The notes under the pieces were generated by a model, which was not told the DNA's origin, did no database searches, and saw only the letters and a program-made list of their open reading frames with translations. DNA of 64,000 bases. It comes from a virus. This document shows positions 8,781 to 17,270 of this stretch, piece by piece. A program made the position numbers and the translations under genes. The stretch covers positions 1 to 64,000 of the IMG/VR virus record IMGVR_UViG_3300009103_000027, one strand, 5' to 3'. Every line of letters starts with the position of its first letter. Position 1 is the first letter of the stretch.

Positions 8781-11003
8781 ATGGGTGATCAAAACTATCT
8801 TAAAATCAGGGACTTAGTGAAGTTTTCTTTGATTGATCAAAGCTTGATTAATGTTCGTGATGATTTTAATAATACCCCAAATTCACAAAATGCCAAGACT
8901 TTAAACCGCGATAATTTAGGAAGTCTAATGACTTTAGGCCAAGGTAATCCGCTAAGACAAGGATTACAGGTCAGAATTGCCGCTACTCATGCAGGGATCA
9001 TTACAAGAAATAATGGTTTTTATTTACCTGATAGCATGAGAAAAGGTGCGAGTTCTTTTACAGAAGAATATCCAAAGCCAGTCTTGTTGCATCATGAGGA
9101 TCAAAAAGATCCTGTTGGTAGAATTATGTCTGCCAATTATAGAGACACTTCCCACGGGGTAGGAGAGCATTATAATGGAATGCTTGTTAAAAATAAATAT
9201 GGGGAAGAAGTAGGAACGATTACAAATACGCTTATTAGCGATTTTGTAAATAATAAAATGCCGTTTGGCATGCAAGTCGATGTTGTCTCAAGTATGTTTA
9301 CTGATAGCCTACTTTCTGATAGTTCATATCAGGGACTGGGCTATATTGAACTTGTGGCAAACATCACAGATAAAAACGCAGTTGAAAAACTATTAGACGG
9401 TCGTTACATTACTGGATCTATAGGAGCTAGTACTGATAAGGCCGTTTGTTCTATCTGTAAATCGGATTGGACCAAAGAAGGTCCTTGCGATCACAAGCCA
9501 GGTGCGGTATATGATTCAGCAAAGTGTTTCATTATTGCTGGAGATCTGGTGTACGACGAATATTCATTTGTAAATGTCCCCGCAGATAAACACTCTAGAG
9601 TTCTAGAGTTAAATTATAATGGTTTGCAAGATCAAATTGAAATTGCAAATGATTATGAGGGGCGTCTTTACGAGGTAAAACTAGGTTTTCCTCAATATGA
9701 TTCCAAAGACAAGGAGAAACAAGCAGTGTCAGAGCAATTACCTGTAGACATCAAAGATTCCGCCACTGTTGATCCCCAAGTTCAAGCTTCTACCGTGGAA
9801 GATACCACAGTAGTAAGTGATCCTACAGTAGAGGAGGCTTCTACAGAGGAAGTGCAAGTGACTGATAATCTTGTAGAAGATTTGGAAACTGCAGTTTCTT
9901 CTGAAGAAGTCAATGAAATTACTGATGGGTCGTTTGAGGATTTAACAGCGAAGATTCTTGATGGAGTCAAACTCACTGATGATCAAGAACAAAAGCTCTA
10001 TGACTATGTTTGGAACGAAGTAGAACAAGCAATTGAGAAAGGGGAACTTCCAGAAGAAGTTAAGGATGCTAAACTCTCTGTAGAACAGAGAAATAAGTTA
10101 GCAAAATCAACCTTCTGTGGTCCTTCTCGATCTTTTCCTGTAACTGATGGTGCTCACGCATTGGCAGTTACCCGCTTACTTAATAAGTATGAGGGTGAAG
10201 GAAAAGACAAAATGCTTGCTGCTGCTAACCGAAAGGCCAAGGCCCTAGGTACAGTTCTAGCCGTAGAAAATAGTGCTCCTGTTCAGGATCACAAAATTAG
10301 TAAAGCTGAACTACTTAATCAGCTAAATCAAGTTTTCGAACAAGAGAACTTTCACGTAGACGATAGCGTCGAAGTCCTAAATGAGGATAAGAGCACGTTG
10401 AAACAATTGGTAGCGAAACTATCAACTGTTGTTGGTGCAGAACTCATGCAAGATGCCCTTGCTGAAAGCGGAGCAATTTCCGATTCAGAAGAGCAACTCA
10501 TGCAAGAGATTGAAAAACTGGAAACAGTAGCAGGGGATCTAAGAGATCAACTAGCTGCTATCCGTAAAGAGTACAACTCTCTATTCCAAGATATGGAAGC
10601 TCTTCAAGATGCTCGTATCGAAGATATCTCTAGTCTCCGAAAGGTGAAAGAGAACTATCTATCGACACTAGTCAATCTAGAGGAGAAAGAAGTTAAGGAA
10701 AGAGATTATACAGAATTTACAGATTCCAGTTTGGATTCTGAATTAAATAGATTTGTTGGATCAGTAAGCTTAGAAAAGATTACTGATAAATTAACTGACG
10801 GTCTATCGCGTATCCCTACAGAAACTGTAGAGGATCCAATTGGTGTCCAGGAACCTGGACAATTTAACGTATCTGTGGAAGATCTTGCTAAAATCGAAGA
10901 GCACTATATGTACTTAAGACTAGGTAAGAGTGAGGCAGCGGCTGAAGCCTATCTCTCTCGAATGAGAAGAGAAGGGAAGCTTCCAGAGAAAGAACATAAT
11001 TAA
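8781..11003 (+). CDS. Prohead maturation protease fused to Cys/His cluster and coiled-coil scaffold-like region
   Basis: A 740-residue protein. I prefer ATG 8781 (GGAG ten bases upstream) over an in-frame TTG at 8760. Residues about 60-290 resemble HK97-type prohead proteases, with a histidine pair at 104-105 (VLLHHEDQKDPVGRIM) and a serine at 213 (YITGSIGAS), the likely catalytic His and Ser. Directly after the serine is a possible zinc site, C223-x2-C226...C236-x-H238. An acidic linker (about 310-400) leads to a conserved segment near 445-490 (FCGPSRSFPV, then RKAKALG) that I have seen at the ends of other phage protease-like proteins. Residues about 570-640 form a strong coiled coil, as in scaffolding proteins. 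The enzyme would cleave scaffold and capsid N-termini during maturation. Confidence 0.85.
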   Translation: MGDQNYLKIRDLVKFSLIDQSLINVRDDFNNTPNSQNAKTLNRDNLGSLMTLGQGNPLRQGLQVRIAATHAGIITRNNGFYLPDSMRKGASSFTEEYPKPVLLHHEDQKDPVGRIMSANYRDTSHGVGEHYNGMLVKNKYGEEVGTITNTLISDFVNNKMPFGMQVDVVSSMFTDSLLSDSSYQGLGYIELVANITDKNAVEKLLDGRYITGSIGASTDKAVCSICKSDWTKEGPCDHKPGAVYDSAKCFIIAGDLVYDEYSFVNVPADKHSRVLELNYNGLQDQIEIANDYEGRLYEVKLGFPQYDSKDKEKQAVSEQLPVDIKDSATVDPQVQASTVEDTTVVSDPTVEEASTEEVQVTDNLVEDLETAVSSEEVNEITDGSFEDLTAKILDGVKLTDDQEQKLYDYVWNEVEQAIEKGELPEEVKDAKLSVEQRNKLAKSTFCGPSRSFPVTDGAHALAVTRLLNKYEGEGKDKMLAAANRKAKALGTVLAVENSAPVQDHKISKAELLNQLNQVFEQENFHVDDSVEVLNEDKSTLKQLVAKLSTVVGAELMQDALAESGAISDSEEQLMQEIEKLETVAGDLRDQLAAIRKEYNSLFQDMEALQDARIEDISSLRKVKENYLSTLVNLEEKEVKERDYTEFTDSSLDSELNRFVGSVSLEKITDKLTDGLSRIPTETVEDPIGVQEPGQFNVSVEDLAKIEEHYMYLRLGKSEAAAEAYLSRMRREGKLPEKEHN

Positions 11004-11020
11004 AAACGGAGGAGAAACTT

Positions 11021-12280
11021 ATGGGTTTTGATAGTTTAGGGCGTTATTCGCCTACACACAAATCTTGGGATCATGTAGGAAATATGATTCCAGTCGTAGA
11101 GCACTCCGAAGGTGTTCGTCCACATGGGGAATTCAAGCCAGCGGCTTGGCTCCCTGTTCAATTCTTTGATAAGTATTATGAAGAATACTTCGTGGTCATG
11201 CCTGGTAAAGTGCTAGCATTCGACAATCAGGGCAGAGTATGCCCTGCACAATATGGTCTCGCAGGAGACCCTGCAATTGATTATACAACAAATGATGTAT
11301 CAGCAGGAACAATTGATGTTCGTACTGGCTCGCCAGTAACTGCTGCAGCAAGCTTCAATGTTTCAGATGTAACAGACTTTATGGGCACTGGAGAGGCAAT
11401 GGGAGTTAGCGCACCGGTTGGTGTTGCTCCATATGCTTACTGGCAGTGGGCTGGTGACGGCTCGGCTTTAGATGATGGATTTAATCCTTCAGGCTATCGT
11501 CAGCACAACCACAACCTTCAGCACAGAGTTGCAATTCTTTGTGACTATGTATTGGAGTTGCCTTTAGTTCCAGCAAATGATGGTTCTAAAACCTACTCTG
11601 CAGCTAATGAAACAAATGCAAGTAATGTAAGTACATTTGCAACTACTGGCTCTTTGCCTTTGGCCACGAACACTGTTCGTACCCCAATGGAATTTGCTGG
11701 AGCTGCTAGTGCAACTGCTCACTTTGTAAATCAAGTGGCAAGTGCTGCAGATATTGCAGCTGCTGGTGACTGGGCTATTAACCTAACCACTGGTGTGCTT
11801 TCAGTCTTTGCAACTGGAGCCATTAATACAGCAGAAGACCTTACAATTACATTTTCTCACTACAATGCAGCTTCAACTGTAACAGGAGCAAGTGTATTTG
11901 CTGCTGCTTCAGGCAACCTTAAAGCTGGTGACTTTGTTAAGTGCGATTCGGAGTCTAACTTCGTATTGGCTGACCCAAATCCATCTGTTGATGCAGCTTA
12001 TTCTGGTGCTGACGCAGCACTTACCAGACCAATGATTGGTGATACTTTCGCTGATATCGTTGGTCAGGTTATTGAAGTAGAAAATGCAGATAAAGACGCT
12101 CTTGGCATGGTCAAGACCGCATACAATCCACCTTTAGGCACTGATGCAAGTGGTAGCTCTCCAGGCTACGCTGGTCAAATGGATCAAATGCCAGGTTCCG
12201 CAACCGGTGGCGTATCAGATAAAGTCCATTACGCAGGTGCTGCTGACTTAGTTGTCCGCATCAACCTGGTATCGCGATAA
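11021..12280 (+). CDS. Abundant head protein candidate (decoration or second capsid protein)
   Basis: A 419-residue protein with a strong GGAGGAG site, placed between protease and major capsid protein. The N-terminal 70 residues contain aromatic-rich segments (FFDKYYEEYFVVMPGKVLAF). The middle is Ala/Thr/Ser-rich with short strands (residues about 90-300), like an exposed beta domain. I do not recognise a Pfam-type family. By my count about 7 of 10 arginines are CGN codons, unlike the AGA-dominated tail genes but like the adjacent capsid gene, which suggests high expression. A decoration protein, a capsid-lattice partner or a head fibre are all possible. Confidence 0.8.
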   Translation: MGFDSLGRYSPTHKSWDHVGNMIPVVEHSEGVRPHGEFKPAAWLPVQFFDKYYEEYFVVMPGKVLAFDNQGRVCPAQYGLAGDPAIDYTTNDVSAGTIDVRTGSPVTAAASFNVSDVTDFMGTGEAMGVSAPVGVAPYAYWQWAGDGSALDDGFNPSGYRQHNHNLQHRVAILCDYVLELPLVPANDGSKTYSAANETNASNVSTFATTGSLPLATNTVRTPMEFAGAASATAHFVNQVASAADIAAAGDWAINLTTGVLSVFATGAINTAEDLTITFSHYNAASTVTGASVFAAASGNLKAGDFVKCDSESNFVLADPNPSVDAAYSGADAALTRPMIGDTFADIVGQVIEVENADKDALGMVKTAYNPPLGTDASGSSPGYAGQMDQMPGSATGGVSDKVHYAGAADLVVRINLVSR

Positions 12281-12294
12281 GGAGGAATTGAAAG

Positions 12295-13542
12295 ATGACA
12301 ATTGAAATCAAAGACGCAAACCAATTTGAATATCTCTGGAAGAATAACGGAAATCTTCAGGATGGACAGCGTGTAAAATTAAATGATGCTCTCTCTGTTC
12401 CCAATGCGCCAATGTTAATGCCTAAGGTTATTAGCAATATCGTAAAGGAAGCTGCAGAGCCTCTCTTGGTGGGTACAAGCCTACTACAAAGAATTAACTA
12501 TTCTTATGGACAAACTATTACTTTCCCAGCTGTTGGTGCCATGGTTGCTGCCGACATTGCGGAAGGTCAAGAATATCCAGAGCGTAGCCTCCAGATGGGT
12601 GGAGCTACCGTTACAGCTAGCATCGGTAAGTCCGGTGTTGCCGTTAAGGTAACTGATGAAATGATTCGTTATTCTCAGTTTGATGTAATTGGTATGCATC
12701 TCCGCGCAGCTGGTCGTGCTTTAGCTCGACACAAAGAAGTTAAGATTTTTAACTTCATTCGTAGCATGGGTGTAGCTTGTTTTGACAATGTTAACCCAAC
12801 TCAATCTCTTAAGGGTGTTACCACTGGCCGTGATATGGCTGGTGCAGGTAATGGCTCAGTAACCATGGATGATATCTTTGATGCTTATGCTCAGGTTATC
12901 ACTCAGGGCTTTACTCCAAACACTCTTTTGATGCACCCATTAACTTGGACGATGTTCGTTAAGGATGCTACCTTGCGTTCGTTTGTCTTAGGTAACAATG
13001 GCGGGAACTGGTTTGCTGGCTGGAACGGCAATCCTGCAGAAAGAGCACCATGGGACAATAGTTCTCAGGGTGGCCTCGGTATGTCTGCGGGTCAAGATAT
13101 CACTCCCGGTGGCAATGCTGCAGGTGCTGCTGCTAGTCCCCTAAGCGATTATCCCCAAACGCTTAGCACTTCACCTCAGATGCCAGGGTATATGAATATT
13201 CCTTTTAGGATTATCGTTAGCCCATTTGTACCTTATGATCCTAGACGTAAGCTTACAGACATTTATATGTTTGATTCGTCTGAACTTGGTGTTCTCATCG
13301 TTGATGAAGAAGTAACCACTGAGGAATTCGATGATCCTCGCGTAGATATTCGCAAGATTAAGCTTCGTGAACGATATGGTATCGGTATTCTTAATGAAGG
13401 CAAGGCTATTGCTACACTGAAAAATGTGCATGTTGTACCTAATGAAATGGTACTTCCTGCTCAAGCGACAATTAATATTGGCGCACATGATGCTGCTGCA
13501 ATCAGAGATTTCTCTGATGATCCAACATCTTCAGTACTTTAA
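12295..13542 (+). CDS. Major capsid protein (HK97 fold)
   Basis: The shell-forming protein. The 415-residue sequence follows the HK97-fold pattern: a N-terminal region likely trimmed by the protease, an E-loop/P-domain segment (QTITFPAVGAMVAADIAEGQ), a spine helix (IGMHLRAAGRALARHKEVKI) with the typical KVTDEMI lead-in, and an A-domain segment (LLMHPLTWTMFVKDATLRSF). Near the end comes LGVLIVDEEVTTEEFDDPR with a basic helix. The ribosome site AAGGAGGAATTGAAAG is the strongest kind in the window. About 14 of 19 arginines use CGN, consistent with optimisation for very high expression. It is followed by an intrinsic terminator. Start and length are normal for the family. Confidence 0.95.
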   Translation: MTIEIKDANQFEYLWKNNGNLQDGQRVKLNDALSVPNAPMLMPKVISNIVKEAAEPLLVGTSLLQRINYSYGQTITFPAVGAMVAADIAEGQEYPERSLQMGGATVTASIGKSGVAVKVTDEMIRYSQFDVIGMHLRAAGRALARHKEVKIFNFIRSMGVACFDNVNPTQSLKGVTTGRDMAGAGNGSVTMDDIFDAYAQVITQGFTPNTLLMHPLTWTMFVKDATLRSFVLGNNGGNWFAGWNGNPAERAPWDNSSQGGLGMSAGQDITPGGNAAGAAASPLSDYPQTLSTSPQMPGYMNIPFRIIVSPFVPYDPRRKLTDIYMFDSSELGVLIVDEEVTTEEFDDPRVDIRKIKLRERYGIGILNEGKAIATLKNVHVVPNEMVLPAQATINIGAHDAAAIRDFSDDPTSSVL

Positions 13543-13581
13543 TCTGATTGATTTAGACTAAAGGGCAATATAGCTCTGTCT

Positions 13582-13610
13582 AGAGGGGGCGCAATGCCCC
13601 CTCTTTTTTT
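13582..13610 (+). terminator. Rho-independent terminator after the major capsid gene
   Basis: AGAGGGGGC (13582-13590) pairs with GCCCCCTCT (13596-13604) across a five-base loop GCAAT, followed by a run of seven T. This is a textbook intrinsic terminator and the only clear one in the window. It ends the protease-capsid unit. Downstream neck and tail genes must be reached by readthrough or an unseen promoter. Confidence 0.93.
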
Positions 13611-13628
13611 ATAAAGAAAGGAATTATT

Positions 13629-14186
13629 ATGGAAGTTAGTTTGGCAAACTTGGAAAAGCATTCAATGCTGTTTATTGGTTCAGTTTCTCTGACCTCAGAA
13701 AACCCTGGACCAGTTACTCTTGATGTAGATGCTCTTACAAAAGAAGAGGCATTTCAGGTTTTATTTAATATCAAAAAGGGGGTCCTGTCTGCGACAGGAG
13801 ATCTCAATCCTCTTCAGAGTAAGTTAAATGTAGAACAAAAACCTGTTGAAGCAAAACAAGTTGTAGAAAAGAAAAAGGATTCTAAATTAACTAAGCTGCT
13901 TAGCAAATCAATTGCGACAGTGAAAAGAGAAGCCTCGGACTTGAGCCCAGCGGATCTAAGAAAGCTTTTAGATTTAGAACAAAACAATAAAAATAGAAAA
14001 GGCTTGATTGGTTTTTTAACTAATCTAAATTCTCGTCATACCGACGAGGTGGCCGAAAACCTTGAAAAAATTAAAGAAAATTCAGATAAAGAAGGATTAA
14101 CTGCTCAAACTTTCTTGGATGATTTACCAGATGTGTTAGAATTGGAGCAAGAAGAAGTAGAATTCACTTTGCCTGATAAGGAATAG
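13629..14186 (+). CDS. Hypothetical protein downstream of capsid gene
   Basis: A 185-residue protein with AAAGGAATT before the ATG. The N-terminal 60 residues look compact (LFIGSVSLTSE, DALTKEEAFQVLFNIKKGVL). The rest is Lys/Glu-rich and helical (KKKDSKLTKLLSKSIATVKR, then SPADLRKLLDLEQNNKNRKG) with an acidic end. No family is recognised. It is the first gene after the capsid terminator. Genes in this position are often head-tail or capsid accessory proteins, but nothing here is specific. Confidence 0.78.
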   Translation: MEVSLANLEKHSMLFIGSVSLTSENPGPVTLDVDALTKEEAFQVLFNIKKGVLSATGDLNPLQSKLNVEQKPVEAKQVVEKKKDSKLTKLLSKSIATVKREASDLSPADLRKLLDLEQNNKNRKGLIGFLTNLNSRHTDEVAENLEKIKENSDKEGLTAQTFLDDLPDVLELEQEEVEFTLPDKE

Positions 14187-14190
14187 AACA

Positions 14191-14988
14191 ATGCCAGCAA
14201 CCACTCTGCCAGAAATTATTGTATCTTATTCTCCCGCAAATGGAGATGTAGGAATTCCATTAGGAGATTCCGTTACAATTCTATTTGATAGAGCAATGAA
14301 TACAGAAAGACTTAAAGAGGACTTCTTTATAGAAGGTCCTGATACCGATCAATGGATCGGTCCTGGTCTTATGGAGCTAAAAGATCCAGCCAATGTTTCT
14401 CAAGGAGACTTGGATGACTTTTTGAAATCTCCAGGTTACAGAGGCATTGTACAGGGATCATTTGAATTTAAAGCGATAAGTTTAACAGATGTGACAGTTG
14501 AGGTGGATCCAGCTACTGATCCTTATAGAACAAAGCTGATCTTTACTCCGACTCGTCCATTCGCCCCACTGATTACTTATACTGTGAATTTGGTTGAAAC
14601 CTTAGATGCTACAGGAACTTCGTGGCCAGGATATGTAGGCTTTAGTTTCGAGAGTGGTTCTGGCTCTATTACTCAGTTGCCAGCTTCAATTTCTTCTTCT
14701 ATTCTTGCTTCTGGAGCAACACCAAGCACGGTGGCTGCAACTTCAGATGGGACAGGACTAAAAATGCTGTCTTCCAGCCCTATAGATTTTAGCATTAATA
14801 ATGCTTCTGACTTAACAGAGATCACAATTAATTTTGATAAAGACCTAGATGCAACAACTATCACACAAGACAATGTGATTGTTGAGACATTCCTAGCTTC
14901 TGATCATCCAGGATTAGCTGGAACAGCGAAAGGAAAACTTGCAAAGCAATTAGTAGTTAACGGAAAAACTTTAACTATTAGAATTTAA
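14191..14988 (+). CDS. Protein with SbsA_Ig/Big_5-like domains
   Basis: A 265-residue protein. It opens with a bacterial SbsA-type Ig-like domain: SYSPANGDVGIPLGDSVTIL then FDRAMN, continuing through TKLIFTPTRPFAPLITYTVN, about residues 5-155. A second copy begins near 190 (LTEITINFDKDLDATTI) but stops after KTLTIRI, before the last strands such a domain normally has. The start follows the previous stop by four bases. The same frame after the stop reads APVTQAY and then meets TGA, while another frame opens into the next gene, so the boundary may be a frameshift or simply truncated. These domains decorate surface proteins and phage virions; the exact role is unknown. Confidence 0.82.
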   Translation: MPATTLPEIIVSYSPANGDVGIPLGDSVTILFDRAMNTERLKEDFFIEGPDTDQWIGPGLMELKDPANVSQGDLDDFLKSPGYRGIVQGSFEFKAISLTDVTVEVDPATDPYRTKLIFTPTRPFAPLITYTVNLVETLDATGTSWPGYVGFSFESGSGSITQLPASISSSILASGATPSTVAATSDGTGLKMLSSSPIDFSINNASDLTEITINFDKDLDATTITQDNVIVETFLASDHPGLAGTAKGKLAKQLVVNGKTLTIRI

Positions 14989-15044
14989 GCACCTGTAACA
15001 CAGGCTTATTGAGAAAGGATTATTACCCTTATTGGAGGTTTACA

Positions 15045-16019
15045 GTGACCCAATCTGTTACTGCAGGCAATACGATCAAACTGCGAATACAGTTTAAAGA
15101 TGATCTAGGAAAGCCGACAGAAGCACAAAGTGTTTCTCTTTTTATTTTTGAACCAGGGGTAGAGACCTCTGACAATGCCCTATCTATCGACTCTAATGGA
15201 TTTACTCCAACATATCTCGGAGAGGGTGTTTATGAATATCAACACACGACCCCCTGCACCCCTGTAGGAGAGTGGTCTCAGAAATGGACAGGAGATTTAA
15301 CCTGTCAACCGGGCCTTAGTGCCATCATGACCTTCACAGTTGAAGCAGGGACTTCAGAGGTGGTAGCTTTTGAGGGTCCTCAACTATTCGATAATAACCT
15401 TGTCTCTATAAAATTACTTCCAGGTATTGCCTCTACTGCAGGTGACGTATTTTCAGAAGAAATAGAGATAGAATTTTTAACTAAACTAAGCCCCTTCTAT
15501 AGTAGCTTAACAAAGGTTAATCTTGAAATAGGAAGCCTAATCACTGGGGTAAAAGAACTTACGAGCGCACTCTCTATCCTGGAAGCCAGTCTTGAAGCTG
15601 ACAGTCTTAGCTTCACTACGACAGCTATTAATTCCGAATTATTTCAACACGCAAGAAGAGAGTATGTAACTGCTGCTTCTTCCTTTAGATTGGTTAGCAA
15701 TGTTGGAGGAAACCTTCTGAAAGCAAAAACCCTGGGAGATCTATCTGTCACTTACGACACTGCTTCACATAAGGAAACCCTGGAGCATCTACAAGAGATG
15801 ATGAGAAAGTGGGGGGACCAGCTTATGGCTGGTGGTGGTGCACAAGCGATTAGAGGACCAAGAAGCGTAGTTAAGGGATCTTTAGATTCTGACAGACCTG
15901 TTGCTGATAGGATGTGGGAAAAGACATCCACTACAAATAAAGTCCCAGTTGGGAATACCTCTGCAAAAACTATCTCAGGTAGAAGGAGCCTTCGAACCTA
16001 TAAGAAGAGGTGGTGGTAA
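15045..16019 (+). CDS. Ig-like protein with helical C-terminus, candidate head-tail adaptor
   Basis: A 324-residue protein if it starts at the GTG at 15045, which has GGAGG six bases upstream; an in-frame TTG at 15009 lacks one. Residues about 1-105 form an Ig/carboxypeptidase-like beta domain (IKLRIQFKDDLGKPTEAQSV, GEGVYEYQHTTP). Residues about 115-270 are mostly helical (IEFLTKLSPFYSSLTKVNLE, LFQHARREYVTAASSFRLVS, LEHLQEMMRKWGDQLM). The basic tail ends RRSLRTYKKRWW. The helical part and the position two genes after the capsid protein fit a neck adaptor, but I cannot match a family. Its stop overlaps the next start (TAATG). Confidence 0.75.
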   Translation: MTQSVTAGNTIKLRIQFKDDLGKPTEAQSVSLFIFEPGVETSDNALSIDSNGFTPTYLGEGVYEYQHTTPCTPVGEWSQKWTGDLTCQPGLSAIMTFTVEAGTSEVVAFEGPQLFDNNLVSIKLLPGIASTAGDVFSEEIEIEFLTKLSPFYSSLTKVNLEIGSLITGVKELTSALSILEASLEADSLSFTTTAINSELFQHARREYVTAASSFRLVSNVGGNLLKAKTLGDLSVTYDTASHKETLEHLQEMMRKWGDQLMAGGGAQAIRGPRSVVKGSLDSDRPVADRMWEKTSTTNKVPVGNTSAKTISGRRSLRTYKKRWW

Positions 16020-16543
16020 TGAGTAAGCGCTACCTTTATCCTCTTAGCGGCTCTACAGAACCAGACATGAGGAGAGAAATGAATAACACCCTTGATGGGG
16101 GTTATCCAGAACTAGCTAAGGGGCAGTCTGCTTTGTTTCGAAAAATGAGAAGAACAGCAAGTGGAGCCTTACAGAAATGCCCATGTGTAGATTCTGTTAC
16201 TGATGAACCAGACATAGATACATTTTGTCCAGTTTGTCATGGCGAAGGCAACTTGTGGGACGAAACATATATCGAAATATATAAGGTTAATGAAAGAAAT
16301 GAACTTATATACAAAGCCCCTATAACTGTTTTCTATTGTAAATCCTCAGTAGATATCACAACAGACGATAGAATTATTCAGTTAGTTCTAGATACAGAGG
16401 GTGAAGTCGCACAACCGTTAAAACGAAAGAAACGGTTTAAAATTAAAGAAGCTATCGACTTTAGATCTGATGGCGGAAAATTAGATTACTGGAAATTAGA
16501 TTGCTATGAAAAAGCATACAAGTTCCTGAATGGTGTTCAATAA
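16019..16543 (+). CDS. Neck/head-closure candidate with Cys4 zinc site
   Basis: A 174-residue protein starting at the ATG in the TAATG overlap; an in-frame GTG at 16010 would add three residues. Residues 54-73 hold CPC and, after 14 residues, CPVC followed by HGEGNLWDE (C54, C56, C70, C73), a probable zinc site with the C-P-x-C-x-G-x-G pattern seen in neck proteins of other large myoviruses. A beta-rich segment follows (YIEIYKVNERNELIYKAPIT). By synteny between adaptor-like and tail-terminator-like genes this is best read as a head-closure or stopper protein. Confidence 0.72.
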   Translation: MSKRYLYPLSGSTEPDMRREMNNTLDGGYPELAKGQSALFRKMRRTASGALQKCPCVDSVTDEPDIDTFCPVCHGEGNLWDETYIEIYKVNERNELIYKAPITVFYCKSSVDITTDDRIIQLVLDTEGEVAQPLKRKKRFKIKEAIDFRSDGGKLDYWKLDCYEKAYKFLNGVQ

Positions 16544-17253
16544 TGAGTGATTCAAGTATTTTAGAAGACTTTCTTCCTGAGGAGCTGGAAGAAGGAGAGA
16601 TGGGGATAACCGTAAAGATAGTTTATGACATGACTATGGAGTCTAACTTTAAGCCATCTAAAGACACAACCCCTGGATATTCTAAAAATCTACAGGAGTT
16701 CTATGATTTAGTGAATAGAGCTTTGATTGATTATCAGTCTAGAGCAGGAATCAATATTAGAAATTATGTTAATTTCACAGAGGAAGACCCTCAACCAAAA
16801 GACGATACAGAAGTTATTTCATTTAGATTAATGAGAAGAGAGCCGGGGGCTTTTAGTCAAGGCGCTCCATTTGAAGGAGCTATAAAAAACATGAGACCAA
16901 TAATTCGAGAAGAATCTCTTGATCCGGCTAATCCTGATTATAGATTCGCAATCAATGGTTATTGGTATGACAATATAGTTCGATTCACTTGTTGGGCAAG
17001 AACGAATAAGCAGGCAAATGAAAGAGCCTGCTGGTTTGAAGATTTTATGGAAGATTACACTTGGTGGTTTAGACTGCAAGGTATCTCCAGAGTCTTATAT
17101 TGGGGTAGAGGAGAAGACGAGACTGCTGTTGACGAAGGAAACAAGTGGTATGGTCGTCCTCTAAACTATTTCGTAAGAACGGAAAAACTAAGAAAATTCG
17201 AGGAGAAAAAACTTGAACAGATTTTAATTAACTTAGAGACAAAAACAACATAA
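16543..17253 (+). CDS. Tail terminator / tail completion candidate
   Basis: A 236-residue protein overlapping the previous stop by one base (TAATG). The N-terminus is acidic. The core alternates helices and strands, with LQEFYDLVNRALIDYQSRAG near residues 45-65 and the segment YWYDNIVRFTCWARTNKQAN followed by a Trp/Phe-rich helix (CWFEDFMEDYTWWFRLQG). That strand-then-helix arrangement, with a basic C-terminal strand, is what tail-terminator and tail-completion proteins usually show. Location immediately before the sheath gene supports this role, capping the tube and joining it to the neck. Confidence 0.7.
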   Translation: MSDSSILEDFLPEELEEGEMGITVKIVYDMTMESNFKPSKDTTPGYSKNLQEFYDLVNRALIDYQSRAGINIRNYVNFTEEDPQPKDDTEVISFRLMRREPGAFSQGAPFEGAIKNMRPIIREESLDPANPDYRFAINGYWYDNIVRFTCWARTNKQANERACWFEDFMEDYTWWFRLQGISRVLYWGRGEDETAVDEGNKWYGRPLNYFVRTEKLRKFEEKKLEQILINLETKTT

Positions 17254-17270
17254 TTAGGAGGAAATAAATT

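Noticed and set aside
14991-15005. Small inverted repeat CCTGT-AAC-ACAGG as terminator
   Set aside because: Only a 5-bp stem with a 3-base loop and no T-run after it.
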